The notes: generated by a model from the sequence alone, not told the origin. Positions 43,531 to 55,367 are shown, counted from the first letter of the stretch. The stretch: DNA of 64,000 bases from Gamarada debralockiae (GCA_002803225.1 NXFV01000391.1:1-64000), one strand, 5' to 3'. Numbers and translations are program-made.

Positions 43531-44344
43531 GATTCATGATGGCAGTCGCATTTCGCTACACTTATCAGAATATAACATATTACTTCTATTCAGCGATTGC
43601 AATGTTAAAAGAAGGGCCCTGAGAGAAACATAATCTGAGGTACCTTCGTACTTCTCATTAAGCGATTGAACTTGCCATGACGCTAGCTGAAGTCTCAAGG
43701 GAACAACCCGGCTAACTAGTCGAGATAACGAGAATACAGGGCCATCTACCAGGACTACATAGTGTCTGATAGGCTTGTGAGGACGGTGTCCGGTTTTTAG
43801 TTGTCCGTGCCTTCGTATTTGAATTCTGGTGTTAATCAAGACACCCGGAAAACATGAAAAGTTGGGCCAAGTTCATTGGCAGTTACGCGTTAGATATCAC
43901 AATGAGCGATGAGCAAATTAACGGAGGCGCACTGGAAGAGACGACCGCATGAGAAATATGGTAGGATGCTGATGGGTTGCAAAGATAAGATTTTCGGTTC
44001 ACTCAAAACTGTCTTCGTGGTTCGGGGTGATTTACGAGTACCAGATGGTGACACGGTTGTGTATGGTCCGACGAGGGCGACAGTTAACTCCTGCTTGGGA
44101 TTGACACAACAGAGTCACATTTCTCCAACGGTGTGTGTGGATCTTCCTTCGTACACAAGCTATATCAACAGTCTTCGCAACATGGGTCAATGAGAGCATC
44201 TGAATTTCTCATCAAGATCAATTAATTACTACAATCCAAAGTTAATACTCCATGAGTACTGCCTCTAGAAGAAAGCCGATAATCACCGAGCGGATAAGAA
44301 CGACTGCATATTACCCATCTCCCTTTCCATCACATTCGCCCCAA
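43531..44344. other. Spacer inside the putative inserted segment
   Basis: The region between the duplicated STF2-like 5' end and the 3' end of the giant USP gene. ORFs at 43534-43839 (minus) and 43909-44193 (plus) have no recognisable features. I see no gene. Confidence 0.45.
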
Positions 44345-47300
44345 TCAGTCAAAAGCATCACTATCATGACCATCATCTTCCGCATTCTTGTCCTTGCTGA
44401 GGTCTTTCGAAGTTTTCGCAAACTCATCGAAATCGAACTGAGGGGGGGCCTCTTCAGTTGCTGCGGAAAATCTACCCTGCTGTCTACGTCTCTGAGACGA
44501 CCGACCTGAGCGTCTACTACTTGGCGATGGATCTTGTGGAATGTACGTATCCTCGTATTTTGGGTTCAGCTTGCGTACACGACGATTCTCCGTATGAACT
44601 TCCTCCTTGGATCGAATTTCGAGGTCGCATAGTTCTTGTGCTGTACGAGGCGGCGTTGTGTGTGAGCGCGCTTGGCGGGGTCGGTGGGATGGAGTCTCTG
44701 GAACGTTGGTTGGCACAGTGAGATGGGTCTGTGCTGATTGGGTTGCTGGCACAGCTACGGTGACTTTAGTCTGGACATCGCACAAGTTTTTGCCTTGTTG
44801 GAATTCCGGCTGGACTGGTGATGATGATCGATGGCTGACTAGCTCGAGAGTACCAAACTGTCTCCGAGGTCTTGGGAGGTACTTTGAGATGAATTCCCAG
44901 CTGTGATTGGAAGTTCCTTTCAAGATAGCAAGGGCTGACGCGCCATCCGAGCCTCCGGGGATACGGTCTTCAGCGTAATTCCATAACTGGCTTTCTATGA
45001 ACTTCCAGAGAGGAACCATGTCTAGAGGATCCACCTCAGATAAGAGATCCTGCAGACGCTCCATGAAAGACTTGTCATCCAATTCCTGCTGAGCAACTCC
45101 AACCTCGTGCTCTCTCTCCCTGAGATTGCGATCAATTTTCTCGTAGTGCTGGTCCAGCTGCTCAATTCTCTGAGTCGTCCTATATTCGCGTTCGTTGAGC
45201 GCAGCTTCGCGTGCAGCAATCACACGTTCTCGACCAGCAAGTGCCCTCTCTCTAGCCTCAAGGTCAGCCCCATTTTCGCGTGCTTTGAGTGCAGCTTCGC
45301 GTTCCGCAAGCACTCGTTCTCGATCAGCAACAGCCCGCTCTCTAGCCTCAACATCGGCAGCACGGAGAGCGTCCATTAATCGTCCTAGGTGAGGTGCGGG
45401 CGGGACTGGGGCTTGGGTGGTAAGGCCCGTGTCAGAGAAAGCCTCATCTTGACCCATTTCCTGGTCGGTAACGAAAAATTCACCCCCAGTTCCGTCCTCT
45501 TCCATGAATTGATCATCTGTATGTACGTTAGCTGGGGGTTCAAAGATGAAAATCGTCAGCATTACCTGTCTCATCGTCATCATTAACGACAACAGTCTTT
45601 TCCTGTCCTCCATCTTCCATAACCTGATCAGCCGCGAGCGTAGCAGGGGTCGGCTTGGCGACTGATGCAGATTCAGGTCTGGGATGGCCGGTGGCTGAGA
45701 TATTTCCGACGGTCGATTCTCCACCAGTTTGAGGGCGGCGGACTTGCTTGTAGACCAACAAGTATGGAACTCCAGCATCCTAAATCACGCCCCGTAAGCA
45801 GGGCACTCGGGAGCTATCACCAAAGACTTACCTCGCTATTAGTCTGGTGAGGCTTCTGATCAAACAGTGGTCGTCCACCATTTAGCTTATCATCAAACAG
45901 CGCCCACTCGCCCAAGGTTCCTGATGCTCCCACTCTGTTGTACGAGAAGTAGTGCCCAACCCGAAGCATCCCTTTGTGACGTACGTCCGCGACCAATTCA
46001 TACTCGGGCCAATCCTCTGGCTTTTGCGATTGTCGAACTCTGTCCGAGGTGTGGTGAAGAAGTGAGAGTTTATACTTGGTAGGAATTGCAGTGCCGATCT
46101 TGTATCCGTTATAACGCAAGCCAGATAGTTGTGCAGTTTTGGCCTCACTTTGGTTCTGGCCAAATCTGACGATCTGGAGGAAAAGGTATGGTGGCAATTT
46201 TTCGAATGTTAGTCTCTTTCTGCCTTTCTTGTGTCCACAATCAAAATTATAACTGTGGGTCGGAGTTAGTATAACCAAGGCCTTGATCCTTATGAACTGG
46301 TACTTACTCGATGATCGAATCGTAGCAGTAGTGGTCAATGAGTTGATCAAGTGATCTGCTGTTCTCAATGGCAGTCGGATCCTCTGCCGCTCTGCCAGGA
46401 AATGCCAACGAAAGACCCCATTCGTCGTGAGGTTGGAGAATTTGTGTGTACTGGCATTCTATGCACCGAGCTTCCGTCGAGAATCGCAATGCGACCTCTT
46501 GATCAATAGGTCCGGGCTCAAATTTACCCGTCACTTGGAACACCTCAACCATACCCAGGATTCTCAACAGAAACAGGGCATAATCGTGTGTGTCTTGATT
46601 CTTCTGTCCATCAAATTCTTCATTGATTTGCCCACATGCTGTTGCCAAGGGTCTAGGGTCGATGGGTCGTGGGTCGTTTAGAACTAGCGCCTCGAAGATT
46701 TCGCGAAGTTGAAATGCAACCTGGAGCTCTGGATACTCGTGGGAAGCTGCATTTAGAGGCAACTTGAGCTTACTTACACGAGCTCTGATAGGCACGATAT
46801 CGTACAAGATATGACAGACCGCATTCTGGTAGCAATAAAGCGTAGGGTTTTGGAAACCTCGTTGGCGGGTTTTGGCCAATGCCTGCAAGCCTCGACCTGG
46901 TTGGGCAGATGTAGATGGATGAGATGGCAGCTTGGATGCTTGAGTGTTACCACGCTGCTCTCCCTGTGTCTGGGTCTTATTCGAGGGAGGACGGGATGCT
47001 AGAGCACGCGGTGTGATTGGAATACGCTTGGAAGCTGGTTTTCGTGGTACTTTGGTCTCCTTTTGCTTTGGAGCCACTTTCGGGGCTGTTGTAGAAAGCG
47101 GTTTGACGGCTTTCGGCTTTGAAGCCGACCTTCGAGGCGCCTTGACTGATTTCTGTTTGCCCTTTGACGTGCCTTCCTCAGCCTCATCCATATCTTCATC
47201 GTCATCTCCAACCTCGTCCTCTTCTCCACTCTCGCTCTCATTGCCTGCCTCCCACTCATCATCAAAGTCACAGGCTAAGGCTGCGGCTGGATCATCCAAG

Positions 47301-50300
47301 TCATCTTTACCGCCATCACGATACACTGAGAAGTGGTTTGGATCCGGAAGAGGGACTTCGTGGAATTCCGGCTGGCCGAATCCCCAGACCTCCAATTCTG
47401 GAATAACTCTATCGATCATTTCAACGCACTCCGGCCATTCACATTCGTTAAAATCCCATTGCAGATTGTTGGAGCTTGTGGTCTGCCACTCAATATTGCA
47501 TCGTTCTTCACGGAAATCGTCGAAGCCTCTTGGAGTGAGTGTCGGTTCACCTTTAGCGTCGACAAACCCTGTGTCCATAGCCCGACCGTGGTGTTGTTTA
47601 GAGAGACAGCCACGATTTGCAGACTTGATGAACGGCCAAATGTCGAGTCCTAAGAACCGATCTCCTGTTTGACCTCGCGAAACGAAACGAATGAGTATGG
47701 TAGTAATGAGAACAGGTATCGAGCATGTTGTAATATGACCTCGATTACAAGTGAGACGCATCCGAGAGAAGAGAAGAGAAGCCAACCGGACCAACTCATA
47801 GTCGTCCCATCCAAGACGTTCCATGACAATGCGTGCAGACGGTGAGTACATGAAAGGTGTACCGTTGAGAAGCCACTCTCCTTCGTATCCATAGTGGTTG
47901 ATAGCTGCCTCAGTCGTATTGATGATGAATTGCTTTTCTGCAGGGCTGAGGCGAAGCTTGTTTTTTTTGGGCGGAAGGTAACCAGTGTATTTCCAAATCA
48001 TGGATTTCGGAGCTTGAAGATGCTCAGGAAGTGGCCGACCGAGGTTCCAAGCTGCGATGTATGCATCCATATCATTCAGATCGATCGATTTTCCGATCCT
48101 AGCCTTCTCTTGAAAGCCAATTGCCAGACTGTTGAGATATATGTGGTATAGCAATTTCACTATCCTCTCACGTCGTACGATGATGTCGTTCTTACTCTCC
48201 TCGCTAACCTCAGGGTGCTTAAGGATCCTATCGCATGCTCGCAATTGCGCTGTAGCCCAAATGATCATTGCTAGAAAGAGGATAACTGTCAGCAGTTCTG
48301 AATACTTCTACCACGCCAGTTGACGTTGAAATGACGACTTACCGACGTGTATGTACTTGAAATGGTTGATCTAAAGCATATTAGCTTGTCTCCAGGTAGT
48401 TGTCAATCAGATGGGAATTACCGCGTATGCTGTGCAAGTCATATTGCTCGGGATATGGTAGCCGCTGATTCCAGAGGCGTCAAGTCGGAAGGGGTGTCTG
48501 GCTTCGAGGCTTGCGACTTTTGCACTGCATCGCATTCCACCCGTAGTGATAACTGTGCGGACGATGTTTGGCAGCGACGCACGTGAACCTGATACGCCTT
48601 GTTCATGTATGTATTCATCATACCAGAGTTTCCCTTCTCCATCGACAGAGTGCTGGGACATGAACTGCGGCCACAACTCGTCCACTAGGCGGTTAAATTC
48701 TGCCCAATCAAACGGAATACCAGTTCTCTGGACATTCTTCTTTGATTCACTGCGCAATGCGGTTCTGAACCGCCGGTACATGCCCCTATTGGACCATGTA
48801 GACTCCTTGGCCAGCGCTGGGTCGCGATTGGCGCATTCTTCAGAACATAGCTTCATGTCCAACTCCCCTGACCATATGAAATCACAACATAGTTGGGGGT
48901 TCAAACATCTCAGACACACATGATAAGATGTCTTGCTGTCCGCCTCGGTGTGGGTACAATGATGGAGAACCAGGTCGTTTTCTTTGATCAACTCAGTTTC
49001 CAGATCTGCGATGATACCACCCTCTCGGAATCCGTCCCACGTGTTCATACCGTCATTCCACGCTGAAACCCAGGCTTCCAAGAACGGTGCAATTCTGACA
49101 GTGTTCCGACTCGGCATCCAGATGAACGTTTGCTCTCTCGTTAAAGCTTGCTGCATGTCTGGTTGCAGGTCAAGCCATGCCTCCTTTGAGAAAAGGGCCG
49201 CAGTACCGGCGATACCGTCTGTCAAGACCACCTCACCCACTTCGTTGGCAATGCGCTTCTGAAGCTCCCACAACGGGGCGGCACCCTTATCTCCTCGACC
49301 TCGTCCTGGCCTAACCACGGAGGGATATACTCCACTGGCAATACCCCAGCCTTCTACCATGAATGGTTTTAAGAACTGGAATGTTTTCTCGCGAAGTACG
49401 TCCTTAGCTGTGATAACATCCTGGAAGTTGACCTGGTAGTGTTTGACTAAGCGTAAAGCCTGCCGGAGTCGATTGGTACCAACAGCTTCGACAAGTTCTG
49501 CCGGAAGTTCATCCATTTTGAAATCATGAAACAAACTTTGAAGTCGCTCTGTCAGGTTATCTGCATCGGCCCCTTTGAACCCTTGCCATTTGTGATTTAT
49601 AGGGGGCTCTGGAATATCTGCCTCCATGGATATCTGGTGCAGTTGAAGCTGACGAGCATAAGTGACTTGGTTCCCAGTTTCCGAATTAAAAGTGTCCACT
49701 GTGAGGCGCATTTGCCAGGTCTTTTTAGACCTAGTGGGTCGAAAGAGGGAACCGAGGCGACCATACATGAGTACATCTGGGGCGACAGATATTCGTCGTG
49801 GATGGACAAGGCCAGCTAACTCTTGAGCGATTTGGATGACATCCTGTGTATCTTTTAATACAAAGAGTTCAATGGAATCACTACCTTCCTCTGGCTGATC
49901 TTTCCGACGGCAATTCTCTGAGCCACCTTGCACACGAAGGAAAGCCTTCTCCAAGAGCTCAAAGACGGCGAATCCAGGAAAGTATTGTGTCTCAAAATCA
50001 TACAGCTGATCACAAGTAACGCCGTCGACCGTTGGGTCACTCATGGATAGGTGATGGATTGCCAGAACGACGATTTCTTGACGGGTCCATGCTCGGCCAT
50101 AGTGAAAGAACCTATTGTTGCTGTAAGATGGGGGGTTCGCGAGGGTGGCTGCAAGGTTGATGGCTGAGAGGGTGATGGACAACTTCGTTCTCTGTTCAAC
50201 TTCTGAGATGTCACAAGGCAATCTCGCACATATTGCCCCTACCCACAAAGCTACCACTTTCAGATCATCGCGTGTGAATGTGTCGAGAAGTTTTGATGAA

Positions 50301-51189
50301 AGTTGTACGCCTTGGTATGCTGAATGTGAGACAATTATCACGAGCCTGGCCTTTCCGGCAACACGAGCCCAAGCATGTCGAATTGGAGGTCGTGTCATCA
50401 AAGATGCCATCGTCTGATAATGTGCTGGGTCTCTCATTCGTTGATATATGGGGCGGCGATCCACACGAACCTCCACCAACGCCATTTCCCATTTGCGCAG
50501 ATTCGCCCCCTTGATCATATTGTCCACATCATCAATGGTGTCGTCCTCGACCAAGTCAAGCTCCGAGCCAGCCGAGTACAATCGAAGATTGTCCGTGCGA
50601 GGTGCGTGAGAGGGCGGTTGCTCAACAGCTGGTAGGAGACCAATCATTAGCAATTTGACACAGTTTGGGAATACACATATCATACAATTACCCTTTGCTA
50701 CCTCCTTCTTCAGCATCACTTTCTTGGGCTGTTGACCCTTGGCAATTGCCTATGATCATTAGCTATGGTCAGAGGGCCTGGCTCGTGATGAAATACCTCA
50801 TTGTCAGAACCGTCACTGCCGACTCCCTCGCCGTCAGACTCGCCGTCTATTTCAGGTGCATTCTCGAACGTGCCTTCATAGTCATCTTCGAGGTCCGGAG
50901 CTTTGTCACCATCGTCATCAGGGTTGATGAAGGGGACATCGGTCATCATTTGAGAATTGGCAGAAGGGCAATGTTCAATGGCTTTCTCGGGTCCCACAGA
51001 TGTCGCTGGTGCTAGAATACCGCTTGTAGAAGATGCTGCGGTTCCGTCATTGCCATCAACCGGATCGAAGGTGTTCGCGGCGATTTTCTTTTTGGCTCGA
51101 CGAGCACGCTTGGACAACGTACCGTTCGTGGAAAGGTCAAAACCTTCATCACCTACGCCTAGAATCGGAATTTGACCGCGTCGACTCAT
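44345..51189 (-). CDS. Giant protein with C-terminal ubiquitin-specific protease domain
   Basis: Eight proposed exons: 50797-51189, 50692-50749, 48422-50628, 48343-48370, 46308-48270, 45832-46252, 45566-45779 and 44345-45516. They sum to 2151 residues with every junction in fr ame and canonical GT-AG ends. The USP (peptidase C19) domain covers about residues 1365-1700: Cys box GFQNPTLYCYQNAVCHIL (Cys about 1375), a middle FDCGHKKGRKRLTFEKLPPYLFLQIVRFGQ, His box VGHYFSYNRVG (His about 1650), WALFDDKL and YLLVYKQV. Thus the Cys/His/Asp triad looks intact. N-terminal to it lies an acidic start, about 1100 residues I cannot assign, with a Cys-rich patch near 700-750 (VCLRCLNPQLCC, KLCSEEC) that may bind zinc, and an acidic/basic linker (about 1226-1319). 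After it is a coiled coil of Glu/Arg/Ala repeats (about 1804-1920) and a basic tail. Further in-frame introns are possible. Confidence 0.8.
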
Positions 51190-51838
51190 TTTGAGATCTG
51201 ATTTGGGTTGGGTCGGATGTAAGAGTAGTCGTCTGGAATAGGGATGTTGTGGTAGTCGTAACTGATGTCGCGTGTATGGTTACTTTTAGTGTCTGTATGA
51301 CGCGCATCAGAAGATGGATGTTAGAGAATTCAGGGCTATTAGGGGTATGGCAGGATATGTATTGAAAGTAATGCCGTGCTCGTCCAGAATCTGAAAGAAA
51401 CCCTGGGACTCTGGGGCTTCCCAGAAACTGCCGTGATCTTGTCAGAGAAGTTCAAAGGTGAAGAGAAAGACCCAGAAATATGGATGCAAACAAACAAACA
51501 AAATGGAGTCGCTGGGTTCGACAAACTAAGCAGTTGACATACCTTCTCTGGAGAATTTTACTTTGTGTTACCAGGACCCCTTGATCCTCTCAAAAATATT
51601 CTTCTTTCTCGGGCTGAGTCGAAGATGGATGAATTTCCAGGGTCATTAGGTAGCAGGAAGGTAGAAGTGCGCTGGTTCTGCTTCAAATTTATTTTGTCAA
51701 ATCATTTGAGTGAATGAAAAGGCAACCACCCAGAAATTTGAAGGAGACACGGGTTCGTTTACCACCCACAAAGTCTTCCAGCACTCATCGCTCTTCATCC
51801 TCCACATCTCCCCCATTCTGGCAATAGCCCACGCAGCA
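51190..51838. promoter_or_regulatory. Divergent promoter between the USP giant and its six-exon neighbour
   Basis: A 649 bp spacer separates the two start codons (51189 minus, 51839 plus), so the two genes could be co-regulated. The frame of the plus-strand gene stays open upstream to about 51710 but without an ATG. No specific site was recognised. Confidence 0.45.
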
Positions 51839-53647
51839 ATGAGCAATATCGCCAGAATCCACCGGCTCGAGTTCAACGTTGCCAGAGACTTGGCATATAC
51901 TGATGATTCTGAGAAGCAGAAGCGAGCAGTGGACATCCTCTTCCGCAGTAAGTAATTTTCGAATCGTTTCCTCCCATTCCTACTCTGGCCAGTTTCGTGA
52001 GACCCCCGTCCAGGGATCTACCCTAGGAAGAAGTCCTGGGAGTGAGAGCATGGAGTCATAGAACTGTGCTTACTGTCCTATTCTTCCTCTCTGGAGGAGC
52101 GAGTGTTGACCTCAGAAATTATAGTGCGCTTGTACCCCGATCTTTCCCTCTTTCGACGCGCCTCGGTCAACCTGCTCATTTCTCAATATGGTAAGCTTTG
52201 GATTTCCATTCGTTAAAGAAAAATGAATTGTTGAGGGCCTTACCTGGAGGTTCTCCTCAAACTCCTCTTCGTTGGGTCATATGAAGGACTCGGTCCCTGG
52301 TTCTACCGGAGGCTCTCCTCAGATTTCAAGTTCATTGAAGCAGGATGAAGGACCAAATCTCTATTCGTTGAGCTAGAATGAAGGTTTGGTGACCCTATCG
52401 ATAGGAATCCTCAAAATATTGCTAGTTAAGCTGTTCGAAGTACTAGGATCCTGCATCTGCTGGAGGCTATCTTTATTCTTCCCTTTATCAAGTCCAGGAT
52501 CGTTACCCATATACAAATTGATATTCCCGAGGAACCTTTGGTTTCAAGCTAACGGTATCAGGTGATATCGAAGAAGTCGACTGCAAGAAATTCGCAGAAG
52601 AAGCTATTCGAATCTGCGAAGAGATACGACAACGCGAAGGACACGGAGAGAACATAATCAATCAGATTTGGGAGGGGGCAAAACATACACTTCATAATAT
52701 CAAGAAGGCAGAGTCGGGTCTAGTTGCTCAAGGTGAGAGAGTTCATGTAACAACGACGTCAACGACGATAATATATGACGACGGCGAAGGAAGAAACCTA
52801 CACCATCCTCGCAGTTTTTCCCATGGCTGATGTCTCTCGTGCTGACAACTTTCAAGGCAAAAAGGTCTTCCCTCCATTCGTACCAGTCATCGAGGATATG
52901 AGCAAGAGAGACGTTAGTGTAAGTGCTGTAAGCCTTCTTCTCCAAAAGCTTGTCCCCATCCCTCATCGATCAACCCATTTGAAACACTGGGATCGCTCTG
53001 AACACCGAATTGATGGGCATGTTGAACGTCATCATTAGGGTGCAGTTGGAAAAAGCCTTGTTCAGAATTCAGACCCGGGCCTGAATCGCTTAAATCATTC
53101 CCGAGATTGAGATGGCTTTGACCTCTGAATCGATGCCGCATGTTGAGCCGTATCAGAAGGACCTAATTGAAGGAAGTCCTCCACATTCAGATCCAGACCT
53201 GAATCGTTCAGCCGAAATAGAAGATTCGGTTTCCGGGATTTGATGCTATCTAGACCACTTGAATGGATCACGTTTGCTAACGTTGGTACTCCCTGCCTAG
53301 GCTGGACTTCAGGAATATCAACCTGCCCAAATCGAAGGTACTTGCTACGTCATATCCGACAACGAAACCGTCAGCCAAGACGCTGAGATGGGTGGAACGG
53401 CAGATCCCAGTATCAATCTCAAGAATGTGAAGGTTGAAGTCCAGGCCATCGCAGCAACAATTGAAGGAGTTGAGGATGACGACCTTGCTGCAGTTCCGTG
53501 TAAGTTGCAAGGCTTATTGCCCTGCTCTCCGTTGAACATTAGCTGATATGGCACGCAGCGTTTCCAAAGACTGGGAAGCTTTTTATGCCAACGCCGCCTC
53601 CATCTTCTCCCTTCGGACCTTTGCAGAAGGATGAGGACGATCAGTAA
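51839..53647 (+). CDS. Six-exon gene of unknown function next to the USP giant
   Basis: Exons 51839-51947, 52116-52190, 52562-52732, 52857-52918, 53301-53499 and 53559-53647 give 234 residues; all junctions are in frame with GT-AG ends and good branch sites (GTGCTGACAAC, GCTAAC). The protein is soluble-looking: MSNIARIHRLEFNVARDLAYTDDSEKQ, a basic helix VRLYPDLSLFRRASVNLLISQYG, then acidic helices (CKKFAEEAIRICEEIRQREGHGEN), a short KKVFPPFVPVIEDMSKRD, an acidic middle and a Pro-rich end (FMPTPPPSSPFGP). I recognise no domain. Introns are unusually long for this genome (up to 381 nt) and contain imperfect repeats. Its divergent placement beside the giant gene within the direct repeats suggests a functional pair, an inference only. 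Confidence 0.65.
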
Positions 53648-54039
53648 CAGCTTCCGCCAATGTCGATGACCCTCATTCAACCATTCAACCACTGACTATG
53701 CATGCCGCACATTTGTATTGCTCCAGATCATATGCCAGCCTGCCACAGGTTTCTAGTACCTCTTCTCAACCTCATAATCTGCCAACAGATATATTACTTA
53801 GTACCCATTCGGGTATCAAAAAGCCAGCTCTGGACCGCCAACAAGCCGCCGGCGGCAGTCCGAACCCACAACCCAAGCCACGAATAAGATCCAATATCTG
53901 CTGGCCAGCAGCTCATTCCAACCTCGGGCCCTTATAAACGATCGATTGCGAAACACTCCACAATGATATATGTCCGCGATGCTGAAAAGCGCCCCGAAAG
54001 ATTGAACAATTGGAAGCTCTAAGGTGGTAAGGAGGCAAA
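53648..54039. other. Spacer before the minisatellite
   Basis: This is the 3' flank of the six-exon gene. Two overlapping short ORFs at 53698-53937 look random. Nothing else was seen. Confidence 0.45.
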
Positions 54040-54485
54040 GAGGGAACCGAAATCGCTCTACATGCCTTTGAGGACTGGGGACTGGCTAGGCTGTCATAGT
54101 AAGCGAGGCTTAGGGAGAGGGGAAAAGGGAAATCGAAATCGCTCTACATGCTTTGAGGACTGGGGACTGGCTAGGCTGTCATAGTAAGCGAGGCTTAGGG
54201 AGAGAGGGGAAAAGGGAAATCGAAATCGCTCTACATGCTTTGAGGACTGGGGACTGGCTAGGCTGTCATAGTAAGCGAGGCTTAGGGAGAGAGGGGAAAA
54301 GGGAAATCGAAATCGCTCTACATGCCTTTGGGGACTAGCTAGGCTACTACAGTGAGCGAGGCTTGAGGAGAGAGGGGAAAAGGAGGAATCGAAATCGCTC
54401 TATATGCCTTTGAGGACTAGGAACTAGCCTAGCTGCCAGAGCTAGGAGGCTTTAGAGAGGAGAGGAAGGGATATTGAAATCACTT
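54040..54485. repeat. Minisatellite, unit 82-87 bp, five copies plus a decayed sixth
   Basis: The word CGAAATCGCTCTA recurs ending at about 54060, 54146, 54233, 54320 and 54402, and a weakened form lies near 54475. Each unit also carries GAGGACTGGGGACTGGCTAG, then GTAAGCGAGGCTTAGGGAGA. The central copies are nearly identical; the last two are diverged. An 87 bp unit is 29 codons, which creates a repetitive ORF at 54153-54338 that I regard as fortuitous. The array stops just before the truncated STF2-like copy. Confidence 0.92.
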
Positions 54486-54499
54486 TTACACGTCTGTAA

Positions 54500-54870
54500 T
54501 GCAGCGTGGTCACGGTCGTTGAACTTGTTTGTCTTGCCCACTATCAATTGGGAATGCATTAGCAGGCATTTGGAATTCGAAGGGGGGTATTTTTAATGCA
54601 ATTGAAGCCCTATTGTACACTCAAATGTGGAAGGGTAGGTAAGTCGTACAAAGGAATGTGGTTCGACGCTGATGAGGTAAAGAAGATTGACAGTAGATAA
54701 GGCTTACTGGTGATGGATTTGATGGATTTGTGATGATTTTCGGATTGAGATTGAAGAAGGTGAACTTGTGTTGATGTTCGTGGTACGATGAAGAGAAGGA
54801 GATGGATGGGGGGTTGAGAGATGCTTTTAAGTAGCGTAGCCCGACTCAGAGGAGCTCGCCTCCAGCAGCG
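54500..54870 (-). pseudogene. Truncated 5' copy of the STF2-like gene (direct repeat copy 2)
   Basis: It contains a counterpart of the leader exon (from 54708, ending at a GTAAGCC donor), the first intron, and coding exon 2 (54500-54540). Exon 2 would again complete a split ATG (A at 54708, TG at 54540) and read MGKTNKFNDRDHAA, one residue different from the intact gene. After that the homology stops: there is no donor and no core domain, and the sequence runs into the decayed end of the minisatellite. Of eight base differences in the 41 nt exon, six are silent third-position changes. It therefore diverged while still coding. It lies upstream of DRE2, where the original STF2-like promoter would have been. 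Confidence 0.85.
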
Positions 54871-55367
54871 CATGAGTAGTCACGCGATACATTGCACATA
54901 ATTGGAGGAAGGCGTTGGATACGCCATAGGCTCCACCCACGCTTGTCCGTTTGGGTCGGGGCTCCCAAGGCCTATTGTTGCTTAAGTCATAGTTATACAT
55001 ACACAGATTATGAAGATAGAGATTCATATATTCCAAAATCTCAAGATCCATCTTCCTGATGTTCCTGATCCCCAAACTTCACTTGACTGAATTGAAAGCC
55101 GCCCAATGCGGGGTTGCTAGCGCCGTCCTTTGGTGAAGCCTGGTGAACCAATGAATGACGTGGGCGACAAGGGTCCGATTCGAGCTCCGGCTGCCGTTAG
55201 CGCAGTATTTCTCAGCATCTTCCAAATTTTTGTCAACACCCTTCTTATCAAGCTCACTTCCTCGACAATATAAGCACCAAGAAATCCTCGAAAACATTTC
55301 TAATTCAAAATTCCGGCTTAGTACTCTAAACAACTTCGAACTTGGCACACCGCCGTAACCAACAACC
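54871..55367. promoter_or_regulatory. DRE2 upstream region
   Basis: About 500 bp between the end of detectable STF2-like homology and the DRE2 ATG. If the insertion model is right, this is the native promoter-side flank of the original STF2-like locus. No coding frame is supported. Confidence 0.4.

Noticed and set aside
45107..45379. Plus-strand ORFs opposite the coiled coil of the giant gene
   Set aside because: These are shadows of the repetitive Glu/Arg/Ala codons on the minus strand.
54153..54338. Repetitive ORF with a 29-residue repeat
   Set aside because: It is generated by the 87 bp minisatellite, whose unit happens to be a multiple of three; diverged units outside the ORF break the frame and no upstream gene structure fits.
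55150..55205. tRNA-like sequence with GATTCGAGCTCC
   Set aside because: The T-arm resemblance is not supported by an acceptor stem, D-arm or anticodon arm at the right spacing.
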